The position numbers and the translations under genes are program-made. This document shows, one piece after another, positions 15,590-24,424 of a DNA stretch of 64,000 bases (positions are counted from its first letter, which is position 1; each line of letters begins with the position of its first letter). The notes below the pieces were generated by a model. It was not told the DNA's origin. It ran no database searches and worked only from the letters and a program-made list of their open reading frames with translations. The stretch comes from Clostridia bacterium (GTDB lineage: Bacteria; Bacillota; DSM-521; Neomoorellales; Neomoorellaceae). The stretch is from contig JASKKH010000002.1 in the NCBI GenBank assembly GCA_030154265.1, positions 1 through 64,000 on the forward strand. Reading direction: 5' to 3'.

Positions 15590-16912
15590 ATGAAATTACA
15601 AGGAACGATGCAGATAAACTCCGCAGGTAATCTTACTATTGGAGGTCTAGAAGTAACTCAATTGGCCCGTGAGTTTGGCACCCCCCTTTATATTTTTGAT
15701 GAAGAATTAATTCGTAATAATTGTCGTAAATTTTACGAGGCTTTTGCTGTAGGGGAAGGACAGTCAGAAGTAATCTATGCAAGTAAGGCTTTTTTGACTA
15801 CAGCAATGTGTCGAATTATTGCTAGTGAAGGGCTGGGTCTAGATGTGGTTTCTGGTGGGGAACTCTATACAGCTTTAGCAGCCGGTTTTCCTGTGGAACA
15901 CATTTATTTCCATGGTAATAATAAGAGTTATATGGAACTTTGTCAGGCTTTAGATGCTAATATAGGGCGATTTGTTGTAGATAATTTTTCTGAAATGGAG
16001 CTTCTAAGTCGCCTCGCGGTAGAAAAAGGACAGGTTGCCAATGTTATTCTAAGAGTAACGCCAGGTATAGAAGCCCATACTCATGATTATATAAGAACTG
16101 GCCAGATCGACTCCAAGTTTGGTTTTACTCTACCTAATGGGCAAGCATTGGAGGCTGCTAAAAGAGTTAAAGATTTACCTGGACTTGAGTTTAAAGGTTT
16201 ACACTGCCATATAGGATCCCAAATATTTGACCAAGAACCTTATGGTGAGGCGGCAGCTATTATGCTAAAACTTGCCGCAGAAATTAAGGAGTCTACAGGT
16301 CTTCTTACCACAGAGCTAGACTTAGGGGGAGGCTTTGGTATTTATTATGCTGAGGGCGACACTCCTCCCTCCATTAATTCTTTTGCTCAAAAAATTCTTA
16401 TTGAAGTAAGTAAAAAAGCTAAAGAATTCAATTTACCTAAACCTAAGGTTATAGTAGAACCTGGTCGCTCTATTGTTGGGCCGGCAGGTAGTACTGCTTA
16501 TACTGTAGGAAGTATTAAAGAAATACCTGGTGTACGCAAGTATGTTGCTGTAGATGGTGGCATGGCTGATAATATTCGCCCGGCTCTATATGAGGCCAAG
16601 TATGAAGCCATTATTGCTAACAAAGCTAACTTACCGGCTGAAGAGACAGTAACTATTACCGGTAAATGTTGCGAGTCAGGCGATATGCTAATATGGGATA
16701 CCAAGTTACCTAAGGTTGAAGTTGGCGATATTTTATTAGTATCCTGTACCGGTGCATATGGGTATACCATGTCCAGTAACTATAACCGTCTAGGAAGACC
16801 AGCAGCAGTATTGGTACGAGAACAAAATGCTGATTTGATAATAAAACGTGAAGACTATAATGACCTTCTTCGTAATGATATTCTACCGGCACGTCTAATA
16901 TGTACAAAATAG
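15590..16912 (+). CDS. lysA: Diaminopimelate decarboxylase
   Basis: About 440 residues; a PLP fold-III enzyme converting meso-diaminopimelate to lysine. The PLP lysine is in VIYASKAFLTTAM, the phosphate-binding region includes ELDLGGGFGIYYAEGD, VEPGRSIVGPAG follows, and the second-subunit catalytic Cys is in GKCCESGDML. I start at the ATG at 15590 (MKLQGTMQIN), consistent with clostridial homologues and with AAAGGAG 13 nt upstream; an in-frame ATG at 15551 lacks a ribosome site. Other lysine genes are absent nearby. Confidence 0.94.
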   Translation: MKLQGTMQINSAGNLTIGGLEVTQLAREFGTPLYIFDEELIRNNCRKFYEAFAVGEGQSEVIYASKAFLTTAMCRIIASEGLGLDVVSGGELYTALAAGFPVEHIYFHGNNKSYMELCQALDANIGRFVVDNFSEMELLSRLAVEKGQVANVILRVTPGIEAHTHDYIRTGQIDSKFGFTLPNGQALEAAKRVKDLPGLEFKGLHCHIGSQIFDQEPYGEAAAIMLKLAAEIKESTGLLTTELDLGGGFGIYYAEGDTPPSINSFAQKILIEVSKKAKEFNLPKPKVIVEPGRSIVGPAGSTAYTVGSIKEIPGVRKYVAVDGGMADNIRPALYEAKYEAIIANKANLPAEETVTITGKCCESGDMLIWDTKLPKVEVGDILLVSCTGAYGYTMSSNYNRLGRPAAVLVREQNADLIIKREDYNDLLRNDILPARLICTK

Positions 16913-16979
16913 ATTAAAAATTAGTTATGAATATGCTAGCTTAATCCCTGTAGGGCCTTGCCTTAAAAAGGAGGCAGTC

Positions 16980-17609
16980 ATGTACCTGTATAACTTAACT
17001 CAGTTTGTTTTAGGTATACCTGCGATTATTATAGCGCTGACTTTTCATGAGTATGCTCATGGTAAGGTGGCCTATATATTGGGAGATCCGACAGCTAGAA
17101 ATCAGGGACGGTTAACTCTTAATCCCATGGCTCATCTTGATATTATGGGAACCCTATTGCTGATTGTAGCCGGTTTTGGTTGGGCTAAACCAGTACAAAT
17201 AAATCCCTTTTATTTCCAAATGGATCGGCGTAAGGCAATGATGTTGGTGGGTTTAGCAGGTCCGGTTATGAATTTGGTATTAGCTTATCTGGCGGCAGTT
17301 GCCTTGCATATTGTTTTTCAATTAGGTATCAGTTTTACTTGGTTACCTATTTTTTTAAGATTGTTAATAGGTTATAATGTAGTACTTGCCGTCTTTAATA
17401 TGATCCCAGTTCCACCCTTGGATGGTTCCAGGGTTTTAGCAGGTCTCTTATCTCACGAAGGGGCGGCAACAATTTACCGACTAGAAACTTACGGTCCTAT
17501 TATTTTGCTATTGCTTATCGTTACTGGTATTATAAGAATTATTGTGGGCCCTATTGTAGATATAATTATGACCCTTATTATTAAAATTAGTAGCTTTACT
17601 TTAATATAG
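16980..17609 (+). CDS. Site-2 protease family membrane metalloprotease (M50)
   Basis: A 209-residue polytopic membrane protein. The zinc motif HEYAHG is in the first helix (about 24-29), and the third ligand is in NMIPVPPLDGSRVL (about 139-152). About five hydrophobic helices are visible. Members of this YwhC-like subgroup cleave membrane substrates, but natural substrates are mostly unknown. It sits 67 bp after lysA behind AAGGAGG, and 55 bp before trpS, a common clostridial arrangement leading into scpAB. Confidence 0.9.
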   Translation: MYLYNLTQFVLGIPAIIIALTFHEYAHGKVAYILGDPTARNQGRLTLNPMAHLDIMGTLLLIVAGFGWAKPVQINPFYFQMDRRKAMMLVGLAGPVMNLVLAYLAAVALHIVFQLGISFTWLPIFLRLLIGYNVVLAVFNMIPVPPLDGSRVLAGLLSHEGAATIYRLETYGPIILLLLIVTGIIRIIVGPIVDIIMTLIIKISSFTLI

Positions 17610-17664
17610 GAATATAGGGTTGATTTAGGGTTGACTTCGTATTTTGAAAGGGTGTAATTGGGGT

Positions 17665-18642
17665 ATGCGTATTTTAAGCGGTATGCGTCCTACGGGACGG
17701 CTTCATATTGGGCATCTAAGTGTTTTAGAAAATTGGGTACGCCTACAGGAAGAAAACGAATGCTTTTACTTCGTTTCTGACTGGCATGCCTTGACAACCG
17801 GATACGATAATACAGAAGAGATTAAAAATAACATCCGGAATATGCTTCTTGATTGGCTGGGGGCTGGCTTAGACCCGGAGCGCAGTACTCTATTTGTTCA
17901 GTCCCATGTGAAGGAACATGCTGAACTTCATTTACTCTTTTCCATGTTTACACCTATATCATGGTTAGAGCGTTGTCCAACCTATAAAGATCAAATTCAA
18001 CAATTGGGTAAGGAAGGAAAAGATCTTTCCACTTATGGATTTTTGGGTTATCCTCTTTTGATGACAGCAGATATTCTACTATATCTTGCTGATGCTGTTC
18101 CGGTAGGTGAGGATCAACTTCCACACCTGGAATTTTCCCGGGAAGTGGCACGGCGGTTTAACCATCTTTATAGAACTGATTTATTAGTAGAACCTCAAGC
18201 CCTTTTAGCTAAAGTAGCTATGCTTCCGGGTGTTGATGGTCGTAAAATGAGTAAAAGTTATCATAATGATATTACCATATCGGCGACTCCAGAAGAGGTA
18301 TGGCAACGAGTCCGGCTTATGGTAACCGATCCGGCTCGAATTCATAAAACAGACCCTGGAAACCCAGAAGTGTGTTTGGTTTATAAGTACCACAAAATTT
18401 ATAATAACGAGGAAATTGAGGATATAGAAGCTAATTGTCGTGCAGGTAAAATTGGTTGTGTAGCTTGTAAAAAACGTTTAGCAGAAAAATTAAATGCTTT
18501 CTTAGAGCCAGTTCGTGAACGGCGGGCCAAGTGGGAGGCGCGTCCAGAATCAATAGATGAGATTTTAACTGATGGAGCTGCTAAAGCAAGAGCTACTGCT
18601 AGTGAAACTATGAACAAAATTCGTGAAGCAATGAAAATATAG
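17665..18642 (+). CDS. trpS: Tryptophan-tRNA ligase
   Basis: About 325 residues; class Ic synthetase charging tRNA-Trp. It has the HIGH-type motif TGRLHIGHL near the start, GEDQLPHLEFSREVARRFN, and the KMSKS loop as DGRKMSKSYHND. I use the ATG at 17665 (MRILSGMRPTG) with AAAGGGTG upstream; the in-frame TTG at 17644 would sit on the Shine-Dalgarno itself. It is not linked to the trp operon in this window. Confidence 0.95.
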   Translation: MRILSGMRPTGRLHIGHLSVLENWVRLQEENECFYFVSDWHALTTGYDNTEEIKNNIRNMLLDWLGAGLDPERSTLFVQSHVKEHAELHLLFSMFTPISWLERCPTYKDQIQQLGKEGKDLSTYGFLGYPLLMTADILLYLADAVPVGEDQLPHLEFSREVARRFNHLYRTDLLVEPQALLAKVAMLPGVDGRKMSKSYHNDITISATPEEVWQRVRLMVTDPARIHKTDPGNPEVCLVYKYHKIYNNEEIEDIEANCRAGKIGCVACKKRLAEKLNAFLEPVRERRAKWEARPESIDEILTDGAAKARATASETMNKIREAMKI

Positions 18643-18677
18643 AGATAAATTTAAAAAATTATGATGGGGTGAGACGG

Positions 18678-19424
18678 GTGATTGGTAATATAAGGCTAGA
18701 TATTTTTCAAGGCCCTTTGGATCTCCTGCTCACCCTTATTGAACGTCAAGAAATAGATGTAAACTTAATTTCCGTAGCTGAGGTAACAGCTCAGTATCTG
18801 GATTTTTTACACGAAGTACAGGAGCTAAATTTAGACTGGGCGAGTGAATTTTTAGTTCTGGGAGCGGAATTACTAGCATTAAAGGCTCGGCTTCTGTTAA
18901 ACCATCCAAATGATGATGAAGCAGAGGAAATAGAAGAGGAAATTTCTGCTCAAGCTATAGCTGAACGATTGGAAACTTATCGTCAATATAAAAAAGCAGC
19001 AGAACATTTAAGTGGACTAGCCGTCAGCGGGGGTCTTTCTTTTGGACGACCTCTTGACCAGGAAGCTGTTAACCAGGCACTGGCAAAGGTTAATCCTTTA
19101 GCTGGGGTAACACTTAATGATCTTGTCAGGATTATGAATGAGGTACTAACCAAGAAAAAAGATATCAAAGAACCAGAAAAAAAAATAATAAAGCGTTCAC
19201 CTATGAGTTTGGTTGGACAGATTCGCCATATTTGGAGAAAGCTATACCGAGAAAAAGTTGTTAGTCTAAGAAAACTTTTAAGTTCTAAGCCTACCCGTTT
19301 GGAAGTAGCCTTAAGTCTTTTGGCTATATTAGAATTAGCCCGTAGAGGTCGGTTGGTTTTTAACCAGAAGGAAATGTTTGGAGATATTGAAGTGCGGCTT
19401 AAAATAGCTGACCGCATTCCTTAA
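18678..19424 (+). CDS. scpA: Segregation and condensation protein A
   Basis: About 248 residues; the kleisin that bridges the two SMC heads and binds ScpB during chromosome segregation. The N-terminus has the signature FQGPLDLLLTLIERQEIDV; acidic middle and C-terminal winged-helix part (TRLEVALSLLAILELARRG) are seen. The start is either GTG 18669 or GTG 18678; I favour the second because GGGGTGAG then acts as ribosome site. scpB follows after 14 bp. Confidence 0.93.
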   Translation: MIGNIRLDIFQGPLDLLLTLIERQEIDVNLISVAEVTAQYLDFLHEVQELNLDWASEFLVLGAELLALKARLLLNHPNDDEAEEIEEEISAQAIAERLETYRQYKKAAEHLSGLAVSGGLSFGRPLDQEAVNQALAKVNPLAGVTLNDLVRIMNEVLTKKKDIKEPEKKIIKRSPMSLVGQIRHIWRKLYREKVVSLRKLLSSKPTRLEVALSLLAILELARRGRLVFNQKEMFGDIEVRLKIADRIP

Positions 19425-19438
19425 AGAAGGTGGTTTTT

Positions 19439-19978
19439 TTGCCGTTATTTTTTAGCGGTGATTTGCGGGCTGCTTTAGAATGCTTACTTTTTGTAGCCGG
19501 GGGACCAGTTAAAATTGAAAAATTGGCTGAGTGTTTAGGTGTTACTAAGGAAGATGTTGTTGAGTTAATAACAGAACTAAAAGATATTTATAATTCTGAG
19601 GGTCGAGGTTTACAAATCAGGGAAATTGAAGGCGGCTATCAAATGTGCACTCGACCGCAATTTTCTAATTATGTTGAGGATTTTTTGCAACCTGAATTAC
19701 CTGCTTTATCTCGAGCGGCTTTAGAAACACTTGCTATCATTGCTTACAAGCAACCAATAACTCGTTCGGAGATAGAATATATTCGCGGGGTAAAGGTAGA
19801 TGGTATTTTAAACAATCTATTAAAACGTGGTTTGGTTAAGGAGATGGGTCGCAAAGATTCTCCTGGCCGACCTAACTTATATGGAACAACACCTCAATTT
19901 TTAGAATTCTTTGGATTAAAAGATTTGAGTGAGCTACCTCCTTTGGATAAAGTTGTTAATGAGGAAAATAGTATATAG
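19439..19978 (+). CDS. scpB: Segregation and condensation protein B
   Basis: About 179 residues with two winged-helix domains: LRAALECLLFVAGGPVKIEK at the start, and the conserved ALSRAALETLAIIAYKQPIT and EYIRGVKVDGILNNLLKRGL segments. It dimerises and binds ScpA in the SMC complex. I chose the TTG at 19439, 6-7 nt after AAGAAGGTGG; a GTG at 19430 lies within that site. Confidence 0.93.
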   Translation: MPLFFSGDLRAALECLLFVAGGPVKIEKLAECLGVTKEDVVELITELKDIYNSEGRGLQIREIEGGYQMCTRPQFSNYVEDFLQPELPALSRAALETLAIIAYKQPITRSEIEYIRGVKVDGILNNLLKRGLVKEMGRKDSPGRPNLYGTTPQFLEFFGLKDLSELPPLDKVVNEENSI

Positions 19979-20028
19979 CAGCATGTTGGTGGAAAAATAA
20001 TATCAACTTTGTCATCGGAGGTGCAAAA

Positions 20029-20727
20029 GTGCTCTGGGCCGGGATTACAGGTTATCTTTTGGGGGTATTTTTATTACTCCTGGTTCCGGTACAGCTAGAA
20101 GTTTTATATAAGTATGATAATAAAAATGAGCGTTTGGTGGTAAAATTTCGACTACCTGGTGACTGGTGCTTTTGGCAATTGGATACGTCATCTTTACATA
20201 AGCGATTGCCAAATTGGTTCTTTATTATAATAGATATTTTACAAGAAAAACTGCAATCTAATCAGTATAAAGGAAAAGAAAATAAGATTGATAAAGAAAG
20301 TAACGCTGATAAGGTAAACCATGATTTTGGGCCTGCCAGATTCTTAAAACTTATTTTAAGCTTTCTAAAAAAAGCAGGCGGGATATGGCGTCGATTTTTA
20401 GCTCGGGGTACCTGTCAGCGTTTTAATTTGGACTTAACTTTTGGTACTTCAGAACCTGCAACAACAGCTATTTTATACGGTTCCCTTTGGCAATTAATGG
20501 CATTATTTTATCGCAATTTGCTAGACAGGACTAAACTAAATTCTAAAGGATTAAAGTTAAACATAAAGCCCAACTTTAATGGGGAATATTGCCAATTGGA
20601 TTTTCATTGTATATTTACCTATCGTCTGGGCTATATTATTAGCGCTGGTTTACATTTAATATTGATTTTAATGCAATTAGTCTGGCAAACAAGGGGGGTA
20701 GGACAGAATGTCCGAACATCCCATTGA
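20029..20727 (+). CDS. DUF2953 membrane-associated protein
   Basis: A 232-residue protein with an N-terminal membrane helix (GITGYLLGVFLLLLVPVQ), a charged middle, and a hydrophobic C-terminal segment. It fits DUF2953, a family found next to ytfJ/gerW in spore formers. Function is unknown; the context suggests a role in sporulation. It starts at a GTG behind GGAGGTG and its end overlaps ytfJ by 20 bp. Confidence 0.8.
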   Translation: MLWAGITGYLLGVFLLLLVPVQLEVLYKYDNKNERLVVKFRLPGDWCFWQLDTSSLHKRLPNWFFIIIDILQEKLQSNQYKGKENKIDKESNADKVNHDFGPARFLKLILSFLKKAGGIWRRFLARGTCQRFNLDLTFGTSEPATTAILYGSLWQLMALFYRNLLDRTKLNSKGLKLNIKPNFNGEYCQLDFHCIFTYRLGYIISAGLHLILILMQLVWQTRGVGQNVRTSH

Positions 20728-21166
20728 AGTCTTGATGAAAACTGCTATGGAAAGCATCAAGGATATGGTGGATGTTAATACTGTTGTTGGGGATCCAATT
20801 GAAACACCCGATGGCTATGTAATTGTGCCAGTTTCGAGGGTTTCTGCTGGTTTTGCTGCTGGTGGTTCTGATTATGACATTAACAATGGGGGAAATAACG
20901 GTAACGGGCCTTTACCATTTGGTGGTGGCAGTGGTGCTGGGGTTTCAGTCAAACCGGTTGGATTTTTAGTAGTAGGTAAACAACAGGTAAGGTTAATTCC
21001 TGTTGATAAGAATGCTGTCGTTGACAGAGTATTAGATGTAGCTCCTCAGGTAGTAGAAAAAATTCAACAGATTATAAGTGGTAAGAAAAATAAAGCCAAT
21101 ACTGCTCAGACCCAGACAACAACCATGAAAAAAACGGTTGTAACAACCCCAGAGAATAATTCCTAG
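20708..21166 (+). CDS. ytfJ: Sporulation protein YtfJ (GerW family)
   Basis: A 152-residue protein with the conserved IEVLMKTAMESIKDMVDVNT start, TVVGDPIETPDGYVIVPVS, a glycine-rich loop (about 58-82) and VKPVGFLVVGKQQVRLIPVD. GerW proteins are needed for normal germination in Bacillus. It overlaps the DUF2953 gene, so their translation is probably coupled. The C-terminal 30 residues are Thr/Lys-rich and poorly conserved. Confidence 0.92.
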   Translation: MSEHPIEVLMKTAMESIKDMVDVNTVVGDPIETPDGYVIVPVSRVSAGFAAGGSDYDINNGGNNGNGPLPFGGGSGAGVSVKPVGFLVVGKQQVRLIPVDKNAVVDRVLDVAPQVVEKIQQIISGKKNKANTAQTQTTTMKKTVVTTPENNS

Positions 21167-21265
21167 GTAATGGGTAGAATTTGGTAGAAAGTAAATGGCA
21201 GGAGATTAATTAACACAAGGCGAATTAACCCCATAATTTAAGGTGTAGGGGGTTCCTTAAAAATA

Positions 21266-22423
21266 GTGCTTAAAAGATACTACCCCCGGTTAATAATAAC
21301 CGGGGTCTTTTTGTTTTTTTTATTAGGTTTTATTAAAGTTTGTTTAGCAGTAACACCTAGTATTCAAGCTAAAAGTGCTTGTTTAATGGATGCTCATTCC
21401 GGTCAAGTTTTATGGGCAAAAAACCTTCATGAAAAACGTCCACAAGCCAGTACAACTAAAATCACTACAGCTATTTTAGCGTTGGAAAAAGGACAACTAA
21501 ATCAGGTTGTAAAGGCCAGTCATAATGCCTCCCAAACCCCTGAAAGCTCTATGTATTTGCAGGAAGGGGAAGAACTCACTTTAGAGGAGCTTCTTTATGC
21601 TTTATTGTTGAAATCAGCTAATGATGCTGCTGTAGCCATTGCTGAAGCAATTGGCGGCAGTGTCGAAAACTTTGCTGTGATGATGAATGAAAAGGTAAAG
21701 GAAATTGGAGCTTTAAATACAAATTATGTTAATCCACATGGTTTAACTGCGCCTAATCATTACTCGTCAGCATATGATTTAGCTTTGATTGGTCGTTATG
21801 CTATGAAGAATTCTAAATTCAGAGAGATTGTGGCAACTAAGGAACGGATTATTCCATGGCAGGGTAAGCCTTGGTCACGTTATTTATTAAATGAAAATCG
21901 ACTCCTTTGGGGTTATAACGCTTATAAAGGAGCTGACGGCATAAAAAACGGTTATACGACTCCGGCTGGTCAAGTCCTTGTTGGGTCAGCTACGAGGGAA
22001 GATTGGCGACTGATAGCTGTAGTCATGAAATCACCTAATATGTATCAAGAAACATCTGAATTATTAGATTATGGTTTTAATAATTTTCACCAAGTGAAAT
22101 TGATGTCTGCTAATAAACAGGTGATTACTGCTGATGTGAGAGGAGGACTGGTTCGGTCTATTCCGATAGTTACGGCAGATGATGTGATAGTAGTTGAGCC
22201 CAATAATGAATCCTGGCAGTGGAAGCAACGAATTGAGCTCAAAGAACTTCATGCACCTATTAGAAAGGGAGAAAAAGTCGGAAGTTTGATTTTTAGTTCT
22301 CATGGTCAAGAAGTTACTGTTGATTTATTGGCTGTAACTTCTGTAAAACGTCGTTCTTGTTGGTTGGACTTTATTTATTCTTTTGTTTCAGTATTTAATC
22401 TGCCGCTGTTAAAATTAGTATAG
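21266..22423 (+). CDS. dacF: D-alanyl-D-alanine carboxypeptidase (DacF-like)
   Basis: A 385-residue class-A low-molecular-weight penicillin-binding protein. It has a signal peptide (about 1-30), the active-site SxxK as ASTTKITTA (Ser about residue 70), SAN in LKSANDAAVAIAEA, and KNG in DGIKNGYTTPAG where most relatives have KTG. The C-terminal beta domain ends in a short hydrophobic tail. Family knowledge: DacF regulates cortex cross-linking in the spore. A GTG start at 21266 is used; its ribosome site (GTAGGGGG) is rather far upstream. A terminator-like hairpin lies inside the signal-peptide codons. Confidence 0.9.
   Translation: MLKRYYPRLIITGVFLFFLLGFIKVCLAVTPSIQAKSACLMDAHSGQVLWAKNLHEKRPQASTTKITTAILALEKGQLNQVVKASHNASQTPESSMYLQEGEELTLEELLYALLLKSANDAAVAIAEAIGGSVENFAVMMNEKVKEIGALNTNYVNPHGLTAPNHYSSAYDLALIGRYAMKNSKFREIVATKERIIPWQGKPWSRYLLNENRLLWGYNAYKGADGIKNGYTTPAGQVLVGSATREDWRLIAVVMKSPNMYQETSELLDYGFNNFHQVKLMSANKQVITADVRGGLVRSIPIVTADDVIVVEPNNESWQWKQRIELKELHAPIRKGEKVGSLIFSSHGQEVTVDLLAVTSVKRRSCWLDFIYSFVSVFNLPLLKLV
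21284..21321 (+). terminator. Terminator-like hairpin inside the dacF signal-peptide codons
   Basis: A perfect 9-bp GC-rich stem, CCCCGGTTA/TAACCGGGG, has a 4-nt loop (ATAA) and is followed by TCTTTTTGTTTTTTTT. By shape it is a strong intrinsic terminator, yet it lies 18 bp after the chosen dacF start. It could reduce dacF transcription when the mRNA is untranslated, or dacF could start later than annotated. Confidence 0.6.
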
Positions 22424-22459
22424 GCAGGTACATAATTACTGGTGTTCTAGAAATTATTA

Positions 22460-22500
22460 CCCCTTCATAAATGTTACTAGGGAGGTAATTTATGGAGGGG
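22460..22500 (+). promoter_or_regulatory. Hairpin overlapping the spmA ribosome binding sites
   Basis: CCCCTTCATAAA (22460-22471) pairs with TTTATGGAGGGG (22489-22500) in a 12-bp stem with one G-U pair. The right arm contains the GGAGGGG Shine-Dalgarno of spmA and the ATG of a preceding mini-ORF, so folding would hide both. No T tract follows, which argues against a terminator. Confidence 0.5.
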
Positions 22501-22512
22501 TTATTATGGTAA
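22492..22512 (+). CDS. Six-codon upstream ORF overlapping the spmA start
   Basis: ATG GAG GGG TTA TTA TGG TAA encodes MEGLLW. It has its own strong site (AGGGAGG, 22479-22485, 6 nt before its ATG), and its last codons overlap the spmA ATG at 22506. It could couple or tune spmA initiation. Whether it is translated is unknown. Confidence 0.35.
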   Translation: MEGLLW

Positions 22513-23096
22513 ATTTAATATGGTTGTTGATGCTTGTTGCAGGTATTGTTGTTGCTGGTCTCAATGGAAATATTGAAATAGTAACCAGGGCTGCGTTAGA
22601 AGCAGCACAGAATGCAGTTACTTTATCTTTTGAGCTTATTGGTCTTATGGCAATGTGGTTGGGACTTTTAAAGATTGCCGAGGAAGCGGGAATAGTATCT
22701 CTTTTGGCCAAAATTTTACGTCCATTAACTAATTATTTATTTCCCGAAATTCCCAGGAACCATCCTGCGACTGGTTCTATTATCATGAATTTGAGTGCCA
22801 ATATTCTAGGATTAGGGAATGCTGCTACTCCCTTTGGCCTTAAAGCTATGCAGGAGATGCAAAGCTTAAATAAAAAACCAGATGAAGCTACCCCTGCCAT
22901 GTGTACTTTTTTGGCTTTAAATACAGGTTGTTTTACTTTAATTCCGGCGACCATTATTGGGGTCAGAGCAGCAGCAAATTCAACTGACCCGGCAATTGTT
23001 GTAGGCCCAACAATTATAGCTACCGGTTTTAGTATGATAATGGCTATTATTTTTGATCGCCTCTTTCGTCGTATATACAACGGTCGTAGGGGGTGA
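22506..23096 (+). CDS. spmA: Spore maturation protein A
   Basis: A 196-residue integral membrane protein of the nucleoside-recognition (Gate) family. Conserved parts are ISFELIGLMAMWLGLLKIAE-like helix 2, HPATGSIIMNLSANILGLGN and ATPFGLKAMQEMQ. SpmA with SpmB affects spore-core dehydration in Bacillus. The ATG at 22506 follows GGAGGGG. The 3' end overlaps or abuts spmB. Confidence 0.92.
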   Translation: MVNLIWLLMLVAGIVVAGLNGNIEIVTRAALEAAQNAVTLSFELIGLMAMWLGLLKIAEEAGIVSLLAKILRPLTNYLFPEIPRNHPATGSIIMNLSANILGLGNAATPFGLKAMQEMQSLNKKPDEATPAMCTFLALNTGCFTLIPATIIGVRAAANSTDPAIVVGPTIIATGFSMIMAIIFDRLFRRIYNGRRG

Positions 23097-23101
23097 TAGT
23101 A

Positions 23102-23635
23102 GTGACAGAAATAGTAGTCGAAATCTCTCGTTGGGCAATTCCCATAATTCTTTTACTAATTCCGGTTTATGGCTATTTACGGGGTGTACCGGTTTATGAA
23201 ACTTTTGTTACTGGGGCTGAAGATGGTTTTAAAGTAGCTGTAAAGATAATTCCATTTCTTGTTGGCATGTTAGTAGCTATTGGTGTTTTTAGAGCCTCAG
23301 GAGCCATGGATCTTTTTGCAGGTGTTTTAAATCCGGTATTGCAGTTAATCGGAGTGCCTGGTGAAATTTTGCCTTTAGCTCTCATGCGTCCACTTTCCGG
23401 TGGCGGTGCTTTGGGGATAGCGGCCGAACTAATCGGTAGTTATGGTCCCGATTCTTTTATTGGGCGTTTAGCTTCAGTGATGCAGGGTAGTACTGATACA
23501 ACTTTTTATGTTTTAACAGTTTATTTTGGTTCCGTAGGGGTTCGGCGTTATCGATATGCTTTAGCTTTGGGGCTTCTTTCTGATATTTCCAGTCTCATGG
23601 CAGCAATTGCTATATGTCAAATAATGTTTGGGTAG
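23102..23635 (+). CDS. spmB: Spore maturation protein B
   Basis: About 177 residues; a membrane protein paralogous to SpmA with ISRWAIPIILLLIPVYGYLR, ETFVTGAEDGFKVAVKIIPF and ALMRPLSGGGALGIAAELI. It acts with SpmA in spore dehydration. I chose the GTG at 23102 (9 nt after GGGGGTGAT); a GTG at 23093 overlapping spmA is also possible. It ends only 4 bp from the converging PAP2 gene, with no terminator visible between them. Confidence 0.92.
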   Translation: MTEIVVEISRWAIPIILLLIPVYGYLRGVPVYETFVTGAEDGFKVAVKIIPFLVGMLVAIGVFRASGAMDLFAGVLNPVLQLIGVPGEILPLALMRPLSGGGALGIAAELIGSYGPDSFIGRLASVMQGSTDTTFYVLTVYFGSVGVRRYRYALALGLLSDISSLMAAIAICQIMFG

Positions 23636-23639
23636 GTAT

Positions 23640-24257
23640 TTATGTTTTTATTTTTTTCATAAAAGCCAGCGAAAAAGAAAGAATTGCCAGACCTGCTGTA
23701 TAGCCTCCAACAACATCTGTAGGGTAGTGGAGACCCAAGTAAAGACGACTTAAACCAATCAAAAGTAAAAGTGCAGAAATTATTCCAATTACCAGTAAAC
23801 GGTGGCGGGGACAAACTCTTCTTATTAGCCAGAATGCTAGCAAACCCAAAAATACTGTACATAACATAGCATGACCGCTAGGGAAACTGAAACCCTTAGC
23901 CGGTTCCAAAGGAGCAAAAATAGGACGAGGCCGGTTAAATAGTTGTTTTAATCCTTCCATGATAGCATAAGTACTGCCCATAGTAAGCGAAACAGTTAAG
24001 GGTCCAAGTACGTCTTGCCAAAAGAAGTATATGATACATAAAGCTACGGTCCCAGGGAAAAAGAACATGGGGGAACCAAAAGAAGTTATAAATTTAAAGA
24101 AAATTGTAGCATTGTGTGTTCGGTATGAAATTATTTTTTTAAGTATTAAAAGGTCTAGATCTTGAATTGGTGGTATAATGGTTGATATACCAACTGCAAT
24201 GAATATAAAAATCATAAATTTTGTTAATAATAAATAACGATTAACATTTTTCATCAT
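23640..24257 (-). CDS. PAP2-family membrane phosphatase
   Basis: A 205-residue membrane protein with about five or six helices. The three phosphatase motifs are all present: KQLFNRPRP, FPSGHAM and SRLYLGLHYPTDVVGG. Members dephosphorylate undecaprenyl pyrophosphate or phosphatidylglycerol phosphate at the outer membrane face; which applies here is not shown. It is transcribed against spmAB from an AT-rich region shared with rluB. Confidence 0.9.
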   Translation of the reverse strand: MMKNVNRYLLLTKFMIFIFIAVGISTIIPPIQDLDLLILKKIISYRTHNATIFFKFITSFGSPMFFFPGTVALCIIYFFWQDVLGPLTVSLTMGSTYAIMEGLKQLFNRPRPIFAPLEPAKGFSFPSGHAMLCTVFLGLLAFWLIRRVCPRHRLLVIGIISALLLLIGLSRLYLGLHYPTDVVGGYTAGLAILSFSLAFMKKIKT

Positions 24258-24424
24258 TTTCCTCTTCCTCTATAAAAATCAATAATATCATAACTAGAAA
24301 TAATTGTATATAATTTCAGTATATTTTATTGGTGTATATTTTAAAAAGTTAATAAAAAATAGTGTAGCAATATTGCCTTAAAGTAGTTAATATGATAGCA
24401 TAAAAACGTTGTTGGAGGATGTAC

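Noticed and set aside
21173-21265. Separate promoter or terminator between ytfJ and dacF
   Set aside because: No clear -35/-10 pair or hairpin was found here; the only strong hairpin is inside dacF.
23636-23639. Shared terminator between spmB and the PAP2 gene
   Set aside because: Only 4 bp separate the stop codons, and no hairpin with T tracts was recognised around them.
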